Assembly (NCBI GenBank): GCA_963726785.1
Contig: CAVSDJ010000003.1
Span: forward strand, 372,001-436,000
Reading direction: 5' to 3'
Source of the DNA: DATEKX01 sp963726785
GTDB taxonomy: Bacteria; Acidobacteriota; Blastocatellia; UBA7656
Length of the DNA stretch: 64,000 bases
The position numbers and the translations under genes are program-made. Below the pieces are notes generated by a model that was given only the letters and a program-made list of their open reading frames with translations, was not told where the DNA came from and ran no database searches. Numbering within the stretch: position 1 is the first letter of the stretch; each line of letters starts with the position of its first letter. Positions 9,672-19,133 of this stretch are shown here, one piece after another.

Positions 9672-12109
9672 ATGGAGACCTTACTTCAAGACTTGCGGTA
9701 TGGAATCAGGGCATTGCTCAAGAGCAGAGGCTTTGCGGTTGTGGCTGTCATCGCTCTCGCGCTCGGCATCGGAGCCACGACCGCCATCTTCAGCGTAGTT
9801 GATGCAGTGCTGTTGCGCCCCTTGCCTTACAAGAACCCTGAGCGGCTTACTCTGATCTGGCACAACTACCCGCAGATCAATCTGCCTCAAGCTTCAATCT
9901 GCGTTCCCTGCTATGCTGAGTATAGAGACCTGACCAGTTCATTCGAGCAGGTGGCAACTGTGACCGGATGGGCCATCAACCTCACAGGCGTAGGCGAACC
10001 TGAACGACTGCAAGGCAATCGCGTCTCCTTCAATTACTTTTCGACGCTCGGAGCCGAACCGGTGCAAGGCCGCACCTTCGTTGAAGAAGAAGACAGGCCG
10101 GGCAACAATTTTGTCGTCGTGCTGAGTCACGGCTTCTGGGTGCGTCGCTTAGGGGCTGACCCAAACGTAGTGGGAACACCGCTCACGCTCGGCGGCCAAG
10201 GCTATACCATCATCGGCGTCATGCCCGCTGATTTCGTCGGGCCTCAGCCTGTAGATTTGTGGTCGCCGATTGCGTTCACACAAGAAGATATGGCTCCGAC
10301 CAATCACGGCAACGAATATCTGACAGTAATCGCTCGACTCAAGCCCGGCGTCACGCTCGGCCAGGCGCAGGCAGAAATGGACACGCTCGCCGAACAACTT
10401 CGCCCGCAGTTTTACGGCGCGAACTGGGGAATCTCGCTCGTGTCTGTGCGCGAACAGCTTGTCGGTGACATTCGGCTCCCGCTTTTGATACTGCTCGGAA
10501 CCGTAGGATGCGTGTTGTTGATCGCATGCGCGAACGTAGCAAACCTGCTGCTTGCCCGCGCCACATCTCGCCAGAAAGAGATAGCAATTCGCGCGGCGCT
10601 CGGCGCGAGTCGCGTGCGTGTAGTCCGCCAGTTGCTCACCGAAAGCGTGTTGCTTGCAATGCTCGGAGGCGTTTTCGGTCTGGCCCTCGCTTATCTGAGC
10701 ATTCGATTGATAGTCGTCGGTGTTCCTCAAAGCATCTCGAACTCAATCGTCGGGTGGAAGCAGATAGGGCTTAACCCGGAGGTGCTCGGCTTCACGCTGC
10801 TGGTGTCCGTACTGACAGGAATAATCTTTGGCCTCGTCCCCGCATTTCATGCATCGAAGACCTGACCTTCAAGACTCGCTCAAAGAAGGGGGCCGCACGG
10901 GAAGCGAAGGAGGTCGGCGCAATTTTGTGCGAAGCGTGCTCGTAGAATTCGAGGTGGCGATTGCGCTGATGCTGTTGATAGCGGCAGGGTTGTTGATCAG
11001 AAGCTTTGGACGGCTTCAAGATGTGAATCCCGGTTTCAATCCTCAGAACGTTCTATCAATGCAGCTTTCATTGCCGCGATCAAAGTACGCAGAGAATAAT
11101 CAACTGTCTGCTTTCTACGAGCAGGCGCTTGAGCGAATCAACGTGATGCCCGGCGTGCAATCTGCCGCGTTCGGAACTAATCTTCCGATGAGCGGCAGTA
11201 ATTCGAGCGCTTCATTTTCAGTCGAAGGCTTGCAGGTTGCGCAGGGCGAAAGCTCTCCGCACGGCGACCCGCACATGGTCACGGCTGACTATTTCAAGAC
11301 TATGGAAGTTCCACTGTTGAGCGGGCGCTATTTCGATAACCGCGACTCTAAAGATTCTATGCCGGTCACAATAGTAGACGAGACGCTGGCAAATCGTTAC
11401 TGGCCCGATCAAGACCCTATTGGCAAACGCATCGCCGCATTTTTCGATGAGCCGTAATAACCAGCTTAACTGGCGAACCATCGTAGGCGTAGTCAAAAAC
11501 GTCAAGCGTTACGGATTGGACGGAAAGATAAAAGAGCAGTATTACTTTCCGCAATCGCAAAGCCCTCAGCGAGCCATGTTCTTACTGGTGCGCTCTGTGG
11601 CTGACCCGACGGCGCTGGCCTCGTCTATTCGCGATGCGATTCATAGCGTGGACAAAGATCAGCCGATTTTCCGCGTGATGACGATGGAGCAGGTGGTGTC
11701 GAATTCTGTGGCACAACAGCGATTCTCCATGTTATTGCTTGTCATATTCGCTGGCGTTGCGTTGTTGTTAGCCGCAGTGGGAATCTATGGCGTGATGAGC
11801 TATTCAGTCACTCAGCGCTCGCATGAAATCGGCATTCGCATGGCTTTAGGCGCGCAGCAGAGCGACGTACTGAAGATGGTTGTCAGGCAAGGCATGAAGA
11901 TCACCTTGATCGGCGTCGGGATAGGACTTGGAGGGGCGTTTCTCGCAACGCGCATCATGTCGAGTTTGTTGTTCGGCGTAGGCGCGCGTGACCCGCTCAC
12001 CTTCATAGCAATCCCTGTGATACTGGCAGGAGTGGCTCTGGGAGCCTGTTTCGTGCCTGCACGCCGCGCCACAAAGGTTGACCCGATGGTCGCGCTTCGC
12101 TATGAATAA
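9672..12109 (+). CDS. ABC transporter permease, MacB/FtsX (ADOP) type, split by two frameshifts
   Basis: Three successive frames together encode one complete ADOP permease of about 812 residues, colinear with its neighbours. The first frame (start ATG 9672, GGAG upstream) runs to a stop after PAFHASKT near 10865. Homology resumes one base later as PDLQDSLKEGG, as if one extra A sits in the AAGACC run near 10853. The second break is in a run of five T near 11443 (after GKRIAA), where one T too many ends the frame at 11457. Reading continues as NNQLNWRTIVGVVKNVKRYG to 12109. Both breaks are +1 insertions, and similar breaks hit unrelated genes here, so sequencing error is more likely than true decay. 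Confidence 0.85.
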
Positions 12110-12224
12110 CCTGGGAGCGCAGGCGTCCCGCCTGCATGACTTGGCAAGAGCAGATTTCAAATCTGCGTGCAGAATGAATTCTTAGCGCTTCAGGTCATGC
12201 AGGCGGGACGCCTGCGCTCCCAGG
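12110..12224. repeat. perfect 31-bp inverted repeat E
   Basis: Arms 12110-12140 (starting CCTGGGAGCGCAGGCGTCCC) and 12194-12224 are exact reverse complements separated by 53 bp. The loop holds a smaller palindrome (CAGATTTCAAATCTG). The element sits between two permease genes, just before the ribosome site of the second. Confidence 0.9.
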
Positions 12225-12239
12225 TCGAGAGGAATATTG

Positions 12240-14675
12240 ATGGACAACCTGCTGAAAGACCTGCGCTATGGCGCTCGCACTCTGTTTAAGAATCCGAGCT
12301 TCACCGTTGTCGCCGTGCTCGCTCTGGCATTAGGCATAGGCGCAAACACCGCTGTCTTCAGCATAGTCAATGCGGTATTGCTTCGCCCCTTGCGTTTTCA
12401 ACAGCCTGAGCGATTGGTGACGATATGGGAAACCAACCTTTCGCAAGGGCTTGGTCACAGTCAGGTTTCGCCCGTCACCTTCACCGACTGGCGACAGCAA
12501 AATCAGATATTCGACGACGTGGCCTTGTGGTGGTATCCGCAGGTCAATCTGACGGACACGGGCACAGAACCAATTCGAGTTCGCACGATAGACGCTACGG
12601 ACAACTTCTTTTCGTTGCTCGGAGTTCAACCGATGCTCGGACGGTTGTTTATGCCGGGAGAAGATAAGCGGGGCGCGGATTCGATTGCGGTGTTGAGCTA
12701 CAATCTCTGGAAGAGTCGTTTCAACTCTGACCCCGATATGATCGGAAAGCCCATCTCGCTCGATGGTCGTGTGCATACGGTTGTTGGGGTGATGCCGCAG
12801 GGTTTTAACTATCCTGAAAACATAGAAGTGTGGCGACCGCTCGGATGGGACCCTGCTCAACACAATCGCGGCGCGCGTTTTATGGAGTCGGTCGCGCGCC
12901 TCGCGCCCGGAGTGACGATTGAACAAGCCCAGGTTGAAATGAGCGCGCTCAGTCGCCGGTTCGAGCAAGAGTATCCCAGGACGAGTATTGATTGGGGAGT
13001 TACGCTCATCCCGCTTCGCAACGAAATAGTCGGCAACTTCCGAGTTGCGCTTCTGGTAATGCTCGGAGCAGTCGCCTTCGTGTTGTTGATTGCATGCGCC
13101 AACATTGCAAACCTGTTGCTGGCTCGCGCAGGGGCGCGGCAGAAAGAGATTGCCATCAGGCTTGCGATGGGCGCGAGCCGTTCCCGGCTAATCAGGCAAT
13201 TCCTCACCGAGAGCATACTGTTGGCAAGCATCGGGTGCGCGATTGGTCTTATGCTGGCTTATTTCGGCGGCAAAGCTCTGATGGCTCTTAACCCGATAGC
13301 GATTCCTCGACTCAATGAAATCGGGATAGATGGGCGAATGCTTGGCTTCACTCTTGGCATCACGCTTGTCACAGGAATCATATTCGGACTGGTTCCGGCG
13401 TTGCAGGCGTCGAAGCCCGACCTGAATCAAGTGCTAAAAGAAGGTGGCCGAGATTCAAAGACGAGTTCCGGCAATCGCATACGCAGCGCGCTCGTAGTTT
13501 CAGAGATAGCCATTGCGCTGGTGCTACTGATCGGCGCGGGCCTTTTGCTTAAGACGTTCATTCGCCTTCAGGGCTTAGAGCCGGGATTTAATCCGAATAG
13601 CGTTCTGACATTCAACCTGCAGCTTCCCATCTCGAAGTATTCAGACTGGCGTCAGGTGTCGTCGTTTTATTCGCGTATTCTCGACCGCATCAAAACTCTT
13701 CCGGGAGTGCAATCCGCCGATGCGGCCAGCTTCCTTCCGCTCGAAAGCGGCTGGCGATTGAAATTCTCTATTGCGGGACAGACTGCGCCTGAACCCGGCG
13801 AGGAGCCTATAGCCCAGCACAGGCCCATAAGCAAAGGTTACTTTCAGACGATGGGGATACCACTCGTCGGAGGGCGAGAGTTTACTGAGCGCGACAACGC
13901 GGACGCGCCGGGCGTGATCGTAATCAATCAAGCGATGGCTGATCGCTACTGGCCGAATGAAGACCCAATCGGCAAGCGAATCGGGTCAAACACTCGCAAC
14001 ATCGGCCCGCTTGGTCGAGTCATGCCGAAGACTCTCGAATTTGAAGTCGTCGGCGTTGTCGGCGATGAGAAAAACAACGGATTGAATGCGGCGGCTGAAC
14101 CGGCTATCTATTTCTCTCACGATCAGTTCGCTTATCGAAGCATGAGCGTGATGGTTCGCAGCGCGCAAAACCCGATGAGCTTGCTGGGCGCGATACAAAA
14201 CGAAGTGTGGGCGCTCGACAACAGTTTGCCGGTCTCTGATGTCAAGACTGCGGATCAGATTCTCGCAAACTCTGTGGCGCAGCCGCGCTTCAGCGTCTTG
14301 TTGCTTGGCATATTCGCTGCGCTGGCTTTGATACTGGCTGCCGTAGGAATCTACGGCGTCATGGCTTATTCGATTACGCAGCGCACGCGCGAGATTGGCA
14401 TTCGCATGGCGTTGGGCGCGCAATCTTCGGATGTGCTCAAGATGGTTTTGAGAGAAGGGTTCAAGTTCGCGTTTATAGGAATAGGCATCGGGCTTGCGGG
14501 CGCATTTCTGGTCACGCGCGTGCTGACGAGTTTGCTTTACGGTGTGAGCGCGGCTGATCCCATGATCTATGCGGCTGTCTCTATAATTCTCGCCACAGTC
14601 GCGCTGGTCGCCTGTTACATTCCGGCCCGGCGCGCAACGAAAGTAGACCCGCTGGTTGCGCTCAGATATGAATAA
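12240..14675 (+). CDS. ABC transporter permease, MacB/FtsX (ADOP) type
   Basis: The 811-residue protein is the fourth permease of this type in the window. Features are the N-terminal span SFTVVAVLALALGIGANTAV, the central bundle near residue 275 (FVLLIACANIANLLLARAGA), a 'DLNQVLKEGGRDSK' linker, a second periplasmic core and a terminal bundle ending PARRATKVDPLVALRYE. I chose the ATG at 12240 (GAGAGGAAT upstream) over an adjacent TTG. It ends the plus-strand operon that began with the ATPase at 6282. One ATPase serving several orphan permeases is usual for this family in Acidobacteria. Confidence 0.93.
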   Translation: MDNLLKDLRYGARTLFKNPSFTVVAVLALALGIGANTAVFSIVNAVLLRPLRFQQPERLVTIWETNLSQGLGHSQVSPVTFTDWRQQNQIFDDVALWWYPQVNLTDTGTEPIRVRTIDATDNFFSLLGVQPMLGRLFMPGEDKRGADSIAVLSYNLWKSRFNSDPDMIGKPISLDGRVHTVVGVMPQGFNYPENIEVWRPLGWDPAQHNRGARFMESVARLAPGVTIEQAQVEMSALSRRFEQEYPRTSIDWGVTLIPLRNEIVGNFRVALLVMLGAVAFVLLIACANIANLLLARAGARQKEIAIRLAMGASRSRLIRQFLTESILLASIGCAIGLMLAYFGGKALMALNPIAIPRLNEIGIDGRMLGFTLGITLVTGIIFGLVPALQASKPDLNQVLKEGGRDSKTSSGNRIRSALVVSEIAIALVLLIGAGLLLKTFIRLQGLEPGFNPNSVLTFNLQLPISKYSDWRQVSSFYSRILDRIKTLPGVQSADAASFLPLESGWRLKFSIAGQTAPEPGEEPIAQHRPISKGYFQTMGIPLVGGREFTERDNADAPGVIVINQAMADRYWPNEDPIGKRIGSNTRNIGPLGRVMPKTLEFEVVGVVGDEKNNGLNAAAEPAIYFSHDQFAYRSMSVMVRSAQNPMSLLGAIQNEVWALDNSLPVSDVKTADQILANSVAQPRFSVLLLGIFAALALILAAVGIYGVMAYSITQRTREIGIRMALGAQSSDVLKMVLREGFKFAFIGIGIGLAGAFLVTRVLTSLLYGVSAADPMIYAAVSIILATVALVACYIPARRATKVDPLVALRYE

Positions 14676-14676
14676 T

Positions 14677-14736
14677 CAGTAGCCCGACAGTGAGGGAGGG
14701 CGTGAGCGTTTGCGCTCTCTCACTGTCGGGCTACTG
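14677..14736. repeat. inverted repeat F (GTAGCCCGACAGTGAGGG family)
   Basis: The segment reads CAGTAGCCCGACAGTGAGGG on one side and the near-complement CTCACTGTCGGGCTACTG on the other, with a short loop. It directly follows the stop of the last permease and could act as a transcript-end hairpin, though no T-tract follows. Confidence 0.8.
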
Positions 14737-14777
14737 ATTACGTTTCCTCCTCGTCCGTCTTCTCTTATAATCTTTTT

Positions 14778-15715
14778 ATGACCACAGCATTGATTTACGA
14801 CCGCGTGTTCATCAAACACGACACCGGCCATCATCCGGAAAATTCCGAAAGATTCAAGCGTATACTTTCTGCGCTCGAAGAGGATGAATCCTTGTGGGCT
14901 GCTCTCAACAAGCTCGCGCCCGAAGCGGCGACCGACGAAGACATCATCCGGTGTCATAGCCCGCAACTTATAGAACAGTTAAGCTCGTTGTGCGAGCGGG
15001 GTATACCGTTCGTTGATCTCGATACAGTGATAAGCGCGGAATCTTTTGACGTAGCTCGACTCGCGGCAGGCGCAGTCGTCGTGCGCAGTAGATCAGGTCT
15101 TCAGCGGTTCGTCTCAAAACGCTTTCGCGCTGGTCAGGCCGCCGGGCCATCACGCAACTCCGAATCGAGCCATGGGCTTTTGCCTGTTCAACAATGCCGC
15201 GATTGGCGCTCGCTACGCGCAGGCCCGGTACGGAGCCGAGCGCGTGTTGATAATTGATTGGGACGTGCATCACGGCAATGGCACGCAGGACATCTTTTAT
15301 CAAGACCCGACAGTCTTTTATTTTTCGACGCACCAGTATCCTTATTATCCGGGCACAGGCGCAGCAAGCGAGCGCGGGCTTTGATCGCGGCGAAGACACT
15401 ACGCTGAACATTCCTCTGCGCGAAGGAACATCTGCGCACACTCATCGCGAGGCTTTCACTGATGCGCTGAAAGCGATTGAAGAGCGATTCCCGCCTGATC
15501 TCATAATTATTTCAGCGGGCTTTGATTCGCGGCGCGGCGACCCGCTGGGTGGCTTGACGCTGGAGGATTCGGACTTTCGAGAGATGACAAAAGAAGTGAT
15601 GGACATGGCCGAACGCCACGCCGGGGCGCGCGTCGTGAGTGTGCTCGAAGGCGGTTACAATCTCGACACGCTCGGCGAAACCGTCAGGACACATATTACG
15701 GCATTATCGTCTTAA
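14778..15715 (+). CDS. histone-deacetylase-like (AcuC/HDAC superfamily) hydrolase, two frameshifts
   Basis: Three overlapping frames join into one zinc-dependent deacetylase of about 312 residues. The N-terminal HDTGHHPENSERFKRIL is in the first frame. After an insertion near 15080 the second frame gives RPPGHHATPNRAMGFCLFNN, IIDWDVHHGNGTQDIFY and YPGTGAASERG. After an extra G near 15373 the third frame carries ISAGFDSRRGDPLGGLTL and the C-terminal SVLEGGYNLDTLGETV. The HH pair, the Asp-x-His metal site and the second metal Asp in AGFD are all present, so an active enzyme is expected if the indels are errors. Members remove acetyl groups from proteins, polyamines or small molecules; the substrate cannot be told here. 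Confidence 0.85.
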
Positions 15716-15720
15716 GCTTT

Positions 15721-15749
15721 ATACCAAGCGACGGTGCGGCGCAGCCCTT
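15721..15749. repeat. 29-bp direct repeat, copy 1 (duplicate of epimerase 3' end)
   Basis: The sequence starting ATACCAAGCGACGGTGCGGC is identical over 29 bp to 16393-16421, which encodes the last residues (GLRRTVAWY) of the epimerase gene on the minus strand. Copy 1 begins 5 bp after the HDAC stop codon. The two copies flank a decayed toxin-antitoxin pair. Confidence 0.9.
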
Positions 15750-15801
15750 GCACGATATGCTAGGATAAGCTTCGACACTGTTTATGTCACGGAGGTTTCC
15801 A

Positions 15802-16064
15802 ATGAACCGCCAATTACAATTCAAGACATAGATGACGCAACGGCTAAATGGTTAAGCGAAGAAGCCAAACGCCGAGGCGTCAATGTGGAATCGCTTATCG
15901 TTGAACTAATTCATAAAGGTATAGATGTCGAACGCGAAGGCGCGCCACTCAAGACTTATCATGATCTGGATTCGTTAGCCGGAACATGGAACGAAGAACA
16001 GGAAACGGAATTCTTGAATGCGGTTTCCGACTTTGAGCAGGTGGATGAAAAATTGTGGCGATAA
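15802..16064 (+). CDS. VapB-like antitoxin (ribbon-helix-helix type), one-base deletion after the start
   Basis: A good ribosome site (ACGGAGG) lies 6 nt before the ATG at 15802. That ATG is one base out of frame with the long conserved frame, so one base seems to be missing near 15806 (MKPPITIQ or MNPPITIQ would result). The body resembles antitoxins paired with PIN toxins: an N-terminal ITIQDIDDATAKWLSEEAKR DNA-binding segment, then VNVESLIVELIHKG, then the toxin-binding tail TYHDLDSLAGTWNEEQETEF ending FEQVDEKLWR. The start of a PIN gene overlaps its 3' end. It would neutralise the toxin and repress the pair. The toxin is broken, so this may be an orphan. Confidence 0.72.
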
Positions 16065-16190
16065 GAGAGATTCTGCTTGATACCAATGCATAATCCGCGA
16101 TTCAAACGTAATGCGCAGGTGGCCATAAGAGCTGATCTTAAAATGTTTCAGTGCTTCGATCCAGCCTGCGCGCGCAGGCGACAGCATAAA
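16055..16190 (+). pseudogene. vapC: VapC-like PIN-domain toxin remnant
   Basis: A GTG at 16055, overlapping the end of the antitoxin frame, starts VAIREILLDTNA, the N-terminal strand of a PIN domain with its first catalytic Asp. The next codon is TAA where the family usually has Tyr (TAT). An extra base soon after shifts the frame, which then reads SAFKRNAQVAIRADLKMFQ. No further PIN motifs (the later acidic residues) are visible before the sequence turns into a palindromic repeat. This is therefore a truncated, nonsense-mutated toxin of the RNase VapC family. Family assignment rests on about 30 residues and the antitoxin neighbour. Confidence 0.6.
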
Positions 16191-16233
16191 GCCTCGCACG
16201 GCCGTGACCTGGGTAACGCATGAACACTATCGA

Positions 16234-16281
16234 GCCCGTGAAACGGGCGACAGACGTAGTTACATGACTAGTGTCTGTCGC
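16234..16281. repeat. short REP-like palindrome pair
   Basis: GCCCGT-GAA-ACGGGC (16234-16248) overlaps a second hairpin formed by GCGACAGAC (16247-16255) and GTCTGTCGC (16273-16281). The element abuts the broken end of the toxin remnant. The rest of 16282-16380 shows no recognisable gene. Confidence 0.6.
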
Positions 16282-16380
16282 TCTTCACCACTGTTAGCTA
16301 TCGCCCCTTACGCTAGACGATTATGGGCACGGACTCGACATCCGCTTGCAGTGGATGAAATACCCGCAATTAAAGAATCT

Positions 16381-17319
16381 CTACTGCGTTTGATACCAAG
16401 CGACGGTGCGGCGCAGCCCTTCTTCGAAATCGACTGTCACGCGATAACCGAGCGATTTTTCGGCGGCTTCGATTGAAGCTTGCGAGTCGCGCACGTCGCC
16501 TGCGCGCGCCGCTTCGTGAATCGGTTCAATATCGCTGCCGAGTATCTCTTTGATTTTGCCAAGTAGGTCGAGCAGCGAATAACGACCGCCGCAAGCGACA
16601 TTGAAGGCTTTGCCCGATGCGCCTTCGGCTTCCGACGCAAGCAGGTTCGCTTCGACAACATTCTCTACATAAGTGAAGTCGCGCGATTGAAGCCCGTCAC
16701 CATAAATCACAGGCTGACGACCTTCCATTAACGCCATGACGAATCGCGGTATCACCGCAGCGTACTGTGATTCAGGGTCTTGACGCGGCCCAAAAATATT
16801 GAAGTACCTGAGCGCAACCGCCTCGAATCCGTAAACGCGATTGAAGATGCTGATGTAATGCTCGCCCGCCAGTTTCGAGAGCGCGTAAGGCGATAAGGGC
16901 TGTCCCATCATCCTTTCGTGTTTGGGCAATACCTCCGTGTCGCCATAAACTGATGAGCTTGACGCATTGACCACGCGTCGCACGCCTGCATCGCGCGCTG
17001 CAAGCAATACGTTGAGCGTGCCTGTTATGTTGACTTCGTGCGTCGTCATCGGGTCTGCAACCGAACGCGGCACGGAGCCGAGCGCCGCTTCGTGAAAGAC
17101 TATTTCGACGCCTTTCATCGCTTCGGCAACCGTTCGCGCATCGGTTATATCGCCTCGAATCAATTCAACGTCGCCGCCAATTGATTCGAGGTTCGCTTCT
17201 TTGCCCGAAACAAAGTTGTCGAGCACGCGCACACTGTGGCCATCTTTCAAAAGCCGTTCGCAGATGTGGCTTCCTATGAAACCAGCTCCGCCTGTCACAA
17301 GATAGAGTCGTTTTCCCAT
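16381..17319 (-). CDS. NAD-dependent epimerase/dehydratase (UDP-glucose 4-epimerase-like)
   Basis: The 312-residue protein is an extended SDR. It has the NAD-binding VTGGAGFIGSHICERLL at residues 7-23, then DNFVSGKEANLESIGGDVEL, the active-site strand NASSSSVYGDTEVLP and the catalytic SPYALSKLAGEHY (Tyr-x3-Lys). The 'RYFNIFGPRQDP' motif and the sugar-nucleotide-binding C-terminal part fit UDP-hexose or UDP-hexuronate 4-epimerases. It works in the cytoplasm on nucleotide sugars for cell-surface polysaccharide. The carbamoyltransferase gene ends only 4 nt upstream, so the two are probably cotranscribed. Exact sugar unknown. Confidence 0.9.
   Translation of the reverse strand: MGKRLYLVTGGAGFIGSHICERLLKDGHSVRVLDNFVSGKEANLESIGGDVELIRGDITDARTVAEAMKGVEIVFHEAALGSVPRSVADPMTTHEVNITGTLNVLLAARDAGVRRVVNASSSSVYGDTEVLPKHERMMGQPLSPYALSKLAGEHYISIFNRVYGFEAVALRYFNIFGPRQDPESQYAAVIPRFVMALMEGRQPVIYGDGLQSRDFTYVENVVEANLLASEAEGASGKAFNVACGGRYSLLDLLGKIKEILGSDIEPIHEAARAGDVRDSQASIEAAEKSLGYRVTVDFEEGLRRTVAWYQTQ
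16393..16421. repeat. 29-bp direct repeat, copy 2 (inside epimerase 3' end)
   Basis: Identical to 15721-15749. This copy is coding (last codons of the epimerase), so it is the original and 15721 is the duplicate. Confidence 0.9.
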
Positions 17320-17323
17320 TTGT

Positions 17324-19056
17324 TTATTTCTTTATCAGGAAGTTTCCTATCGCAAGACAATCAATTCCTGAGCAGTAGAAACCGCGCACAGCTTCGCGCG
17401 GAGTCGAAACCACTGGCTCGCCGAAAAGATTGAATGAAGTGTTGAGAAGCACGGGCACGCCCGTCGCTTCCTCGAATTTCACAAGCAGTTTCCAGAATGC
17501 CGGATTCGTTTTGCGGCTGACGCTTTGAACGCGCACCAGTCCTTTGCCGAAGACCGCCGCCGGGATCAATTGCTCTTTGCCTTCGCGAATATGGCTCACG
17601 CCCTGCAAGAAATCGCTCAACTCGCTCGGCTCGAAAAACTCTTCGGCCCGCTCTTCGGGCACGGCTGCCGAAAAGGGGCGATACTCTTCGCGATGCTTGA
17701 TGAATATATTCAAGTTGTCGCGCATAAATTCATTAGTCGGCGAAGCCAATATGCTGCGAGCGCCGAGCGTGCGCGGCCCGAATTCCATCGCGCCATGAAA
17801 CCATCCCGTGATTCGCCCTTGCGCGAGCATCCGCGCGACTTCCGCAATCAACTTGTCGTCGGTCAAAAAATATTCATACGACAGCTTGCAATTGTCGAGC
17901 ACGCTCTTGATCGCTTCTTCGTTGAACTGCGGGCCTAAGAATGCGTGCTCCATGCGGTAAACGCGCTCGCTGTTGCCGAGCAGTTGATGCCAGACGTAAA
18001 GCGCAGCGCCGATAGAACAACCGGCGTTTCCGGCGGCAGGTTGCACGAATAGATGCGTAAATCCTGCGCGCCGCTCGATGCTCGAACAGGCCAAACTGTT
18101 GAGCGCGACGCCTCCCGCAAGACAAAGATTTTCTTCGCCTGACCGTTCGCGATGGCGAATGGATATTTCGCACAACACATCTTCAACACGCGCTTGCAGG
18201 CTCGCCGCGAGATTGCGATGCTTTTGACTGATTGCGTCCTCTTTAGCGCGCGGCGTTTCAAACCGACACGGTTGAAAAAATCATCCGAAAGCGATAAATC
18301 TCCTCTTGAAGAGATTTCAAAAAAATTCATGTCCACAACGGGCAAGCCGCCAGCATCGACTTTGATCAATTCATTGAAGGCCTCTCGAAATTCATTCTCG
18401 CCCGTCGGCGAAATCCACATGGTCTTATGCCAGTCGTCGTCAAAGCCGAACCCTAGCGCAGCAGTCACCGCGCTATAAACCATGCCGATTGAATTGGGAA
18501 ACTGCGCTTCGACATGAAGCATCAATTCGTGGCCCGCGCCCGTCATCAAGGCGGTCGTCGTCATGTCGCCACGATTGTCTGCGGCGATAACAGCCGCGCG
18601 CTCAAATCCCGACGCGTAGAATGCGCTTGCTCCGTGCGCGAGATGATGGCCCACGGCGACAAACTTTCCGCGAGATGAAAGCCGGGATTCGACAAGTCGC
18701 TTAGTCCGAAGTCTCTGTTTCAAACCGTTGAGGCTGTCAACGAAATAAGGCGGGAAGTCTTCTATTGAAGCGACGTTCAGCGCGTCAGTCGCGCGCGAAG
18801 AGTTGAAAGCGATCTCGCGGTGAAAAAGTTTGTGCGGCTCAAGGTAGTAAGCCACATAATCAATATCGCCGAACGCGATGCCGCCGCGCTCAAGGCAAAA
18901 CTCGATTGCGCGAAAAGGCAATCCGCCTGCGTAATTCATGCCGACGTGGCGAATGCGCGCAAGCTTCTCTTCTTCGATGGCGGCCACCACTCGGCCATCC
19001 TGAACGAGCGCGGCTGCCGCATCTTTCTCCTGTCCCGATATTCCCAGTATGTTCAT
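17324..19056 (-). CDS. carbamoyltransferase (NodU/CmcH/TobZ family), one frameshift
   Basis: Two overlapping frames join into a protein of about 577 residues. The first gives the N-terminal YrdC/Kae1-like half: MNILGISGQEKDAAAALVQD, EEEKLARIRHVG and the metal-binding VGHHLAHGASAFYASGF. The second gives NLCLAGGVALNS, GNAGCSIGAAL, the carbamoyl-transfer region WFHGAMEFGPRTLGARSILA and GVPVLLNTSFN. A one-base deletion near 18243 (CGCGCTAAAG context) separates them. Family members transfer carbamoyl from carbamoyl phosphate to hydroxyls of sugars or secondary metabolites through an adenylate. Beside a sugar epimerase and an SDR it probably decorates a surface sugar; this is inferred. Confidence 0.88.
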
Positions 19057-19133
19057 TCATGTATTCCGTTATGAATCTCGATCAATACCATTAACATCCG
19101 AGCGCAGGGTTTTCAAGGCAGCATTCGAGAGAA

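Noticed and set aside
15721..16421. Insertion sequence carrying the toxin-antitoxin pair
   Set aside because: No transposase or terminal inverted repeats are present; the 29-bp repeats are too long for a normal target duplication.
16204..16476. 90-residue plus-strand frame after the toxin remnant
   Set aside because: It runs through a palindromic repeat and into the antisense of the epimerase end; the composition is not protein-like.
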